Part shown: positions 58,074 to 64,000 of the stretch, piece after piece | How the letters are laid out: each line of letters starts with the position of its first letter | Numbering within the stretch: the first letter of the stretch is position 1 | NCBI RefSeq assembly: GCF_028618525.1 | Contig: NZ_JAQITC010000002.1 | Location: 62,001 to 126,000, forward strand | Length of the DNA stretch: 64,000 nucleotides | Source: Bartonella sp. AU55XJBT | GTDB taxonomy: Bacteria; Pseudomonadota; Alphaproteobacteria; Rhizobiales; Rhizobiaceae | Reading direction: 5' to 3' | Made by a program: the position numbers and the translations under genes | The notes under the pieces: model-generated | What the model was told of the DNA's origin: nothing | The model's database searches: none | What the model saw: only the letters and a program-made list of their open reading frames with translations

Positions 58074-60344
58074 CTAATATTTTCTTTTTCCATAAAAACG
58101 GCGCTTTTGTTGTTTTAATTTGTTTTTATGGTAGGATGTCGATGAAAATTTGATTGGACGAGGCTCTGTTAAGAGTTCAAAGCCTAAAGAACCAGCAAAA
58201 GGTTGTACAGTTATAAGTTTTACTTCTACAATATCACTGAGCTGATAGCCTTTATGGCTATGTTGTCCTACAAGAATATGTTGCGCTTCATCAAAATGAT
58301 AGTAATCATTTTTAAGTGTAGAAATATGGACAAAACCATCTGTATTGAGTTTATCAAGTGAGATAAAAAGGCCTGCTTTTGTGACTCCAGAAATGCGGCC
58401 TGTAAAAACACGGCCGATTTTATTCGTTAAATAGTGAGCAACAAGCCGATCAATCGTTTCTCTTTCAGCCATCATTGCACGACGCTCATATAAAGAAATT
58501 TGCGTAGCAATTTCTGCAAGATTCTGTTCTTGTGTATCCGTTAATTGATCATTTCCTAGTTTAAGAGCTTTAATGAGTGCTCGATGAATAATGAGATCAG
58601 CATAACGACGAATTGGTGATGTAAAATGTGTATAGTTCTGCAAATTCAAACCAAAATGGCCACTATTTTTAGGATTGTATTCTGCTTGTGATTGTGAACG
58701 CAAAATAACTTGATTGACTAGTTCTTTTTGTTCGGTATGAGCAACCTTTTCTAAAATTCTATTAAGGCGTGCTGAAGTTAATTCTGCACTTTTGGAGAGG
58801 GATATCCCTAAACTTCGAAGGAAATTCCGCAATATTTCTTGTTTGGCAAGAGAGGGTTTGTCATGAATACGATAGATGAGGGGCTGATGATGTTTTTTTA
58901 ATGTTTCAGAAGCAGCAATATTGGCTTGTATCATAAACTCTTCAATCAAACGATGAGCTTCTAAATGTTCTTCACTCACAACATCTTGGATGCATCCATT
59001 TTGATCAAGAATAATTTTTTTTTCTGCTATTTCTAATTCTAGTGGTTGTCGACGATCTCGCGCTGCTTCAAGGCATGTATAAGCTTCCCATAAAGGGTGC
59101 AAGATATTCTCAAGCAGGGGAGCGATTTTTTTATGGATATGTCCTTTTTTTGCCAATTGTACTTCTTGATAGGAGAGTTTAGCTCTTACACGCATCATAA
59201 TACGATGAAAACTATGTTTTTGTTTATTACCGTTTGCATCAAAAATCATACGAACGGCTAAAGCTGGTCTTTCTTTTCCTTCATGCAGAGAACACAAATC
59301 ATGAGAAAGGGGTTCAGGCAGCATTGGTACAACGGTATCGGGAAAATAAATAGAATTTCCGCGTTTTAATGCTTCTTTATCTAAAGCACTTCCTGTTTTG
59401 ATATAATAAGAAACATCCGCAATGGCCACAATAATAATCCAACCACCATTATTTGTAGGGTCTTCATCCTTGCTTGCATAGACTGCATCATCATGGTCTT
59501 TTGCATCTGGTGGATCAATCGTAATAAATGGCAATTGTCGCCAATCTTCGCGATTATCCATATTGGCAGCTTTGATATGTTTAACTTGCTCAAGAACGCT
59601 TTCAGGAAAAATATAAGGAATTCCTTTTGAGAGAAGAGCAATCATTGAGAGCGTTTTCTCACTCTTAATATGCCCTAAAACATTTTTTATTTGCGCACTT
59701 TTCAGTCCATAACCAGTATTTTTTTTTATTTCAACTTCGACGAGATCACCCGTTTTAATCTTCATTTCTGGAGACATTTCAACGATGAGCTCATTGGTTT
59801 TTCGGTCTATAGGCTCAAGACGCCATTGATTATTTTCCAACTTGCGTACAATACCAAATGTGCTCTTTGGGGATACATCAATTTTACGAATAATTCGCCC
59901 TCTATAAGAGGGATTTTGAGAATTTTTATTTCGAAAAACTTTTACAAGAACATGATCTCCAACGCCAATGCTTCCTCCCTTTATGTGATGAAAAGAGTGT
60001 ATTTCAATATTGGGCTTTGAAGTATCTTCCCATTCAAGAGGTTGTGCAATAAAATCACCATCTTTATCACGACCGCTAATTTTTACTAAAGCAACAGGGG
60101 GTAATTTTCCTTTGTTTATTCCTCTTTTGCGCTGTTTAGATATAAGATTTTGATCCTTTAATGCACGTAATATATCTTTAAGCCAGATATGAGAATCGCC
60201 TTTTAAATTAAAAGCTTTAGCTATTTCTCGTTTACTTAATCGATCAGGGTTTTCATTGATAAAGGAAAGAATTTCTTCCCTATTGGGCAATCTTTCTCCC
60301 CTGACTGAGGAGAGGAATTTTACGTTTTTTTCACCTTTAGCCAA
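58074..60344 (-). CDS. rnr: Ribonuclease R
   Basis: 756 residues. N-terminal helix-turn-helix and cold-shock-like domains (1-250), the RNB catalytic core with FITIDPPDAKDHDDAVYA carrying the metal-binding aspartates, DCSLHEGKERPALAV-like CSLHEGKERPA, HFTSPIRRYADLIIHR, and a C-terminal S1 domain (VGRVFTGRISGVTKAGLFI-like) with a basic tail. 3'-5' exoribonuclease for structured RNA, rRNA quality control and trans-translation. Three bases after topA. Confidence 0.97.
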   Translation of the reverse strand: MAKGEKNVKFLSSVRGERLPNREEILSFINENPDRLSKREIAKAFNLKGDSHIWLKDILRALKDQNLISKQRKRGINKGKLPPVALVKISGRDKDGDFIAQPLEWEDTSKPNIEIHSFHHIKGGSIGVGDHVLVKVFRNKNSQNPSYRGRIIRKIDVSPKSTFGIVRKLENNQWRLEPIDRKTNELIVEMSPEMKIKTGDLVEVEIKKNTGYGLKSAQIKNVLGHIKSEKTLSMIALLSKGIPYIFPESVLEQVKHIKAANMDNREDWRQLPFITIDPPDAKDHDDAVYASKDEDPTNNGGWIIIVAIADVSYYIKTGSALDKEALKRGNSIYFPDTVVPMLPEPLSHDLCSLHEGKERPALAVRMIFDANGNKQKHSFHRIMMRVRAKLSYQEVQLAKKGHIHKKIAPLLENILHPLWEAYTCLEAARDRRQPLELEIAEKKIILDQNGCIQDVVSEEHLEAHRLIEEFMIQANIAASETLKKHHQPLIYRIHDKPSLAKQEILRNFLRSLGISLSKSAELTSARLNRILEKVAHTEQKELVNQVILRSQSQAEYNPKNSGHFGLNLQNYTHFTSPIRRYADLIIHRALIKALKLGNDQLTDTQEQNLAEIATQISLYERRAMMAERETIDRLVAHYLTNKIGRVFTGRISGVTKAGLFISLDKLNTDGFVHISTLKNDYYHFDEAQHILVGQHSHKGYQLSDIVEVKLITVQPFAGSLGFELLTEPRPIKFSSTSYHKNKLKQQKRRFYGKRKY

Positions 60345-60347
60345 ATT

Positions 60348-62921
60348 TTATGTCTCTTTTGTTTTTGCTTTTGTTTTGGAAGAAGCTCTTTTTGACGTTG
60401 TCTTTTTACGCGATGCTTTAGCCGATATAAGTTCTAATGCCTCTGAAAGTGTTACACTAATGGGATCTTTATCTTTTGGCAATGTTGCATTAACTTTACC
60501 CCAATTGGCATAAGGACCATAACGTCCATTGCGCACGGTGACAGTTCCTCCTTCTGGATGCTCTCCTAATGTTGCCAATGCTGCAGATGTTGTTCTGCTT
60601 TGCTTTGTTTTATTTTCTTGTTGTTCTGCCAATACTGTAACAGCGCGATTGATACCAATATCAAAAACTTCATCTGCATGAAGAAGGCGCGCAGATTTTC
60701 CATTATGGCTAAGGTAGGGACCATATCGTCCAATTGTCGCCGTGATTATTTTTCCAGTTTCAGGATGGACACCAATTTCACGGGGAAGAGATAGTAAAGC
60801 CAAGGCTTTTTCAAGGGTTATATTTTCTGCCTGCCATTCTTTTGGTAGTCCTGCACGCTTAACTTCTTTGCTTTCACCCAATTGAATATAGGGACCAAAA
60901 CGGCCATTGCGAAGAGAGATATCTTTTCCGGTTTCAGGATCAAGACCAAGCATAACAGGTTCGTCATTGCGCACAGCTTCATTCTCTTCTTCTGTATCTG
61001 TACCAAGTTGGCGTGTGTATTTACATTCAGGATAATTGGAACAGCCAACAAACGCACCATAACGACCGAGTTTTAATGATAACTGACCATTTTTACACAG
61101 AGGGCAGGAACGCACATCACTTCCGTCTTCGCGTTCAGGAAAGGCGAGAGGTGCTAATGTCACATTTAAAACATCAAGAACATTGGCGATACGGAGTTCT
61201 TGGATATTGCTAATAGATGCATTAAATCCATCCCAAAAATCGCGTAATACGTCTTTCCAAGAAAGTTTGCCATCAGAGATAAGATCCAGCTTTTCTTCAA
61301 GATCTGCTGTAAAACCATATTCTACATAGCGATTAAAGAAATTTTCAAGAAAGGCTGTAACAATACGTCCCCTAGCATCAGGAATAAGTTTGCGCTTATC
61401 AATGAAAATATACCCACGATCACACAATGTTGCCAATGTGGAGGCATAAGTTGAAGGACGACCAATTCCTAATTCTTCAAGCTTTTTAATTAAGGAGGCT
61501 TCAGAATAACGGGAAGGGGGCTCTGTGGTATGTTGTACAGATTCAACCTTTTCTTTTGTAAGTGCTTCACCCGTGTTTATTTGTGGTAAACGTGTTGATT
61601 CATTTTCTTCATTATTTTCTTCGTCTCGTTGATCCGTATAGACGGAAATAAACCCGTCAAAACGAACCACAGATCCTGTTGCACGAAGATTTGCACGGTT
61701 GTCTCCTTGTTGAGCCTCAATTTCAACAGTTGTACGTTCAATTTCAGCAGAACGCATTTGGCTGGCAATAGCGCGCTTCCATATCAGCTCATAGAGCTTT
61801 GCCTGATCACTGTCGAGAAAATTGCGGACTTGGTCGGGGGATCTTTGAAAATCTGTTGGACGGATTGCTTCGTGTGCTTCTTGCGCATTTTTTGCCTTTG
61901 TTGAATAAAAACGCGGTTTTTCAGGAACATAGTCCTTTCCAAAAGATTCATGAATTACCTTTCTTGCTGCATCAATGGCTTCTGGCGCTATTTGCACACC
62001 ATCGGTACGCATATAAGTAATAAGTCCCGCCATTTCACCGTTAATTTCAATTCCTTCATAAAGCTTTTGGGCAATTTGCATCGTGCGAGAAGCTGAAAAG
62101 CCTAATTTTGAAGAAGCCGCTTGTTGTAGTGTAGAGGTTGTAAAAGGAGGAAAAGGATTTCTTTTTGTAGGTTTTGCTTCAACACTGAGTGTGTGATATT
62201 GGGCCTTCTCCAATATAAGGCGAATTTGATCTGCTTGTTCTTGAGATTGAATATCAAGTTTGCCAATTTTCCTTTGATTAAACATTGTCAATCTTGCTTG
62301 GAAATGATCATTTCGAATGGTTTTTAACTGTGTTGTAATGGACCAATAATCTTCTTTGACAAAATGTTCTATTTCTGATTCACGATCACAAATAATCCGT
62401 AAAGCAACCGATTGAACGCGCCCAGCTGAACGTGCACCAGGGAGTTTACGCCATAAAACAGGTGAAAGTGTAAAACCAACGAGATAATCGAGAGCACGAC
62501 GTGCAAGATAAGCTTCGACAAGTGATGTATCGATATCACGTGGATTGTTCATAGCATCAAGCACAGATTTTTTGGTAATGGCATTAAAGACAACTCTTTT
62601 AATAGGTTTATCTTTTAAAACTTTTTTTTGATGAAGAACATCCAGAATATGCCATGAAATAGCTTCCCCTTCACGATCAGGGTCTGTTGCTAAGATAAGG
62701 CTATCAGCTTCTTTAACGGCTTTTGCTATTTCATTTAAACGTTTAGCAGCAGCAGAATCTATATCCCATTTCATCGAAAAATCTTGATCCGGTAAAACTG
62801 AGCCATCTTTTGCAGGCAAATCACGAACATGTCCAAATGATGCGACAACTTTGTATTGAGACCCAAGATATTTATTAATTGTTTTTGCTTTTGCTGGAGA
62901 TTCAACGATAACGATATTCAT
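60348..62921 (-). CDS. topA: DNA topoisomerase I
   Basis: 857 residues. Toprim start IVESPAKAKTINKYLG with TDPDREGEAISWH, SAGRVQSVALR, catalytic Tyr in GLITYMRTDG and EAHEAIRPT. The C-terminus has one four-Cys zinc finger (SCPLCKNGQLSLKLGRYGAF...CSNYPEC) and three further TopA C-terminal repeats with NGRFGPY/IGRYGPY/NGRYGPY. Lys-rich tail. Relaxes negative supercoils. Order dprA-topA-rnr is conserved in the order. Confidence 0.98.
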   Translation of the reverse strand: MNIVIVESPAKAKTINKYLGSQYKVVASFGHVRDLPAKDGSVLPDQDFSMKWDIDSAAAKRLNEIAKAVKEADSLILATDPDREGEAISWHILDVLHQKKVLKDKPIKRVVFNAITKKSVLDAMNNPRDIDTSLVEAYLARRALDYLVGFTLSPVLWRKLPGARSAGRVQSVALRIICDRESEIEHFVKEDYWSITTQLKTIRNDHFQARLTMFNQRKIGKLDIQSQEQADQIRLILEKAQYHTLSVEAKPTKRNPFPPFTTSTLQQAASSKLGFSASRTMQIAQKLYEGIEINGEMAGLITYMRTDGVQIAPEAIDAARKVIHESFGKDYVPEKPRFYSTKAKNAQEAHEAIRPTDFQRSPDQVRNFLDSDQAKLYELIWKRAIASQMRSAEIERTTVEIEAQQGDNRANLRATGSVVRFDGFISVYTDQRDEENNEENESTRLPQINTGEALTKEKVESVQHTTEPPSRYSEASLIKKLEELGIGRPSTYASTLATLCDRGYIFIDKRKLIPDARGRIVTAFLENFFNRYVEYGFTADLEEKLDLISDGKLSWKDVLRDFWDGFNASISNIQELRIANVLDVLNVTLAPLAFPEREDGSDVRSCPLCKNGQLSLKLGRYGAFVGCSNYPECKYTRQLGTDTEEENEAVRNDEPVMLGLDPETGKDISLRNGRFGPYIQLGESKEVKRAGLPKEWQAENITLEKALALLSLPREIGVHPETGKIITATIGRYGPYLSHNGKSARLLHADEVFDIGINRAVTVLAEQQENKTKQSRTTSAALATLGEHPEGGTVTVRNGRYGPYANWGKVNATLPKDKDPISVTLSEALELISAKASRKKTTSKRASSKTKAKTKET

Positions 62922-63157
62922 AATTTTACCCGAATATTGAAATAAAGATTTTTTTTATAAACGCCTTTCACGCGAATAGCTAATAGCAATTGCTTAAGAA
63001 CACATAAAAAAAATATTAGCCATATAAAAAACATGAATATTGTACAACTTGTGATTGTTATTATTAAAGTGCACCCTATATAGAATTACACGATTTATTT
63101 TCCACTGTTATTACAAAAACGTACGGCGAAATACTAAGATAACGTCTATTGAGAGGT

Positions 63158-63197
63158 AGGAGGGGAAATGCTCAAGGATAGAGGATTATGTTTATAA
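63158..63197 (+). other. Nine-codon mini-ORF with strong ribosome binding site, overlapping the next gene
   Basis: AGGAGGGG (63158-63165) stands two bases before an ATG (63168) that opens a 9-residue frame (MLKDRGLCL) ending at TAA 63195-63197. The small gene at 63188 starts within this frame, in another phase, without its own comparably good Shine-Dalgarno (AGAGGA only). Termination-reinitiation coupling or a leader peptide is possible. Confidence 0.4.
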
Positions 63198-63394
63198 ATC
63201 ATTTGAAAGTTATCCAATATATTACAGACATGTCAAAGCAAATGAATCAGATGGCGCGTCAGGCGCATAGTCCGCTTTTAGCATTGCTTTTGGATATGGT
63301 TGCCAAAGAAGGGCAAAGTATTATTAATAGTGCTGAGGCTCTTGGGGAAGATCAAGATTCGACAATGACACACAACCACCAGAGTGTCGAATAA
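63188..63394 (+). CDS. Small helical hypothetical protein
   Basis: 68 residues: HLKVIQYITDMSKQMNQMA, then HSPLLALLLDMVAKEGQSI, an amphipathic helical pattern reminiscent of short conserved alphaproteobacterial proteins with 'M...L..LA......L.YLL.MA..EA'. No signal peptide. AGAGGA precedes the ATG. Its last 71 bases overlap the 3' end of dprA on the other strand, which tempers confidence. Confidence 0.55.
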   Translation: MFINHLKVIQYITDMSKQMNQMARQAHSPLLALLLDMVAKEGQSIINSAEALGEDQDSTMTHNHQSVE

Positions 63395-64000
63395 GCTTTC
63401 CAGCAAGCTCAAGTTCTACCAATAAGAGGTAGAGAGCTGGAAGTGGAACACCTGCGTGGGTACTGAGTGTATCTATGTCGATTGGCGTTGTTGAAAGAGC
63501 ACAGAGAACTGCTGCGCGTGCTGCATCATCATCTGTTAAAGAGGGATAAGTTTTTTTTTCGTCTGCTGAATTAAAATTCTCCTTTTCAAGTTGTAAAGAG
63601 GATGGTTCCTCAAAAAAATTGAGTTGGGAATTTGGAAGCGGTGAAATTAATGGTGTAAGTGTTTCGATGATGTCAGAAGGATGTGTGGTGAGGAGAGCGC
63701 CGTCCTTGATGAGATTGTTTGTACCAACAGACCTTGGATCAAGTGGAGAACCGGGGATGGCAAAAATCAACCGTCCCATTTCAGCTGCTTGGCGTGCGGT
63801 AATTAAGGACCCTGAACGCAGGGCTGCCTCCACAACCAACAGACCAAGTGATAGAGCTGCAATAATACGGTTTCTTCTTGGAAAATCGATAGCACGCGGC
63901 TTCCAAGAGATGGGCATTTCGCTGATGATGGCTCCACCATTGGCGATGATATCTTCATGCAACTTTTTATTTTCAGGAGGATAAATATGATCAATTCCCC
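63324..64000 (-). CDS. dprA: DNA processing protein DprA (C-terminal part; continues beyond window)
   Basis: About 225 residues are visible; the frame stays open past base 64000. The Rossmann-like DprA core shows IDHIYPPENKKLH, GGAIISEMPI, FPRRNRIIAALSLGLLVVEA, SGSLITARQAAEMGR, IFAIPGSPLDPRS and GTNNLIKDGALL. After an acidic linker comes a small winged-helix C-terminal domain (STTPIDIDTLSTHAGVP). It loads RecA on incoming single-stranded DNA during natural transformation. Immediately upstream of topA on the same strand. Confidence 0.95.
   Translation of the reverse strand, partial: GIDHIYPPENKKLHEDIIANGGAIISEMPISWKPRAIDFPRRNRIIAALSLGLLVVEAALRSGSLITARQAAEMGRLIFAIPGSPLDPRSVGTNNLIKDGALLTTHPSDIIETLTPLISPLPNSQLNFFEEPSSLQLEKENFNSADEKKTYPSLTDDDAARAAVLCALSTTPIDIDTLSTHAGVPLPALYLLLVELELAGKLIRHSGGCVSLSNLDLPQEPQHY

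Overview
The window comes from an AT-rich, slightly reduced alphaproteobacterial chromosome of the Hyphomicrobiales, almost certainly a Bartonella. Three things point there: the rhizobial-type gene orders (folE / NifU-like / yidD / thrS; plsX-fabH-ihfA-merR; dprA-topA-rnr; ribD-ribE-ribH-nusB), the acpXL-fabF2XL-fabF1XL-adhXL-lpxXL cluster for very-long-chain lipid A acylation, and long decayed AT-rich spacers. The species is not decided from sequence alone.

Layout. 1-1742: the 3' end of a membrane protein (perhaps an acyltransferase), then about 1.6 kb of decayed DNA up to tRNA-Val(GAC). 1743-6029: cpdR, an AT-rich gap, an alpha/beta hydrolase that has lost its nucleophile, hsp20 behind a ROSE-like RNA thermometer, tRNA-Pro(GGG), and an A-type Fe-S carrier. 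6091-11723, minus strand: mazG and the very-long-chain fatty acid/lipid A cluster. 11912-19711, minus: maeB and a 1519-residue coiled-coil membrane protein resembling the Growth Pole Ring protein (GPR/RgsE). 20376-25206, plus: hfq, hflX, a degenerate Wzz/ExoP-like protein and ctaA; then argC (minus). 26501-31037, plus: glyA-nrdR-ribD-ribE-ribH-nusB. 31116-35714: bamE (minus), then a DUF177 gene, plsX, fabH, ihfA and a MerR gene. 36729-40345: thrS, yidD and a NifU-like gene (minus), then folE (plus). tRNA-Leu(GAG) and a lipoprotein hydrolase follow.

42088-46294 is the accessory region: a Bartonella-type hypothetical gene, two decayed tandem copies of an LHH-type nuclease toxin domain, an intact SUKH (SMI1/KNR4) immunity gene, and a rotting prophage remnant (tail gpD pseudogene, tiny membrane ORF, YqaJ exonuclease pseudogene, AlpA/Xis-like gene, tandem repeats) ending at the 3' end of tRNA-Thr(UGU). 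46495-64000 returns to core genes: accC, accB, a DsbA-like gene, glpD, dusA, cobT, an Lrp gene, a uracil-DNA glycosylase, an SNase, rpmG, an MFS transporter, rnr, topA and the 3' part of dprA.

Most promising observations: FabF2XL has lost all three ketosynthase catalytic residues (Cys to Glu) next to an intact FabF1XL, an arrangement like the KS/chain-length-factor pair of type II polyketide synthases; a duplicated, inactivated LHH toxin domain beside an intact immunity gene; an intact-length hydrolase lacking both its Ser and His; and a ROSE thermometer in front of hsp20. I found no CRISPR array, rRNA operon or intact insertion sequence.
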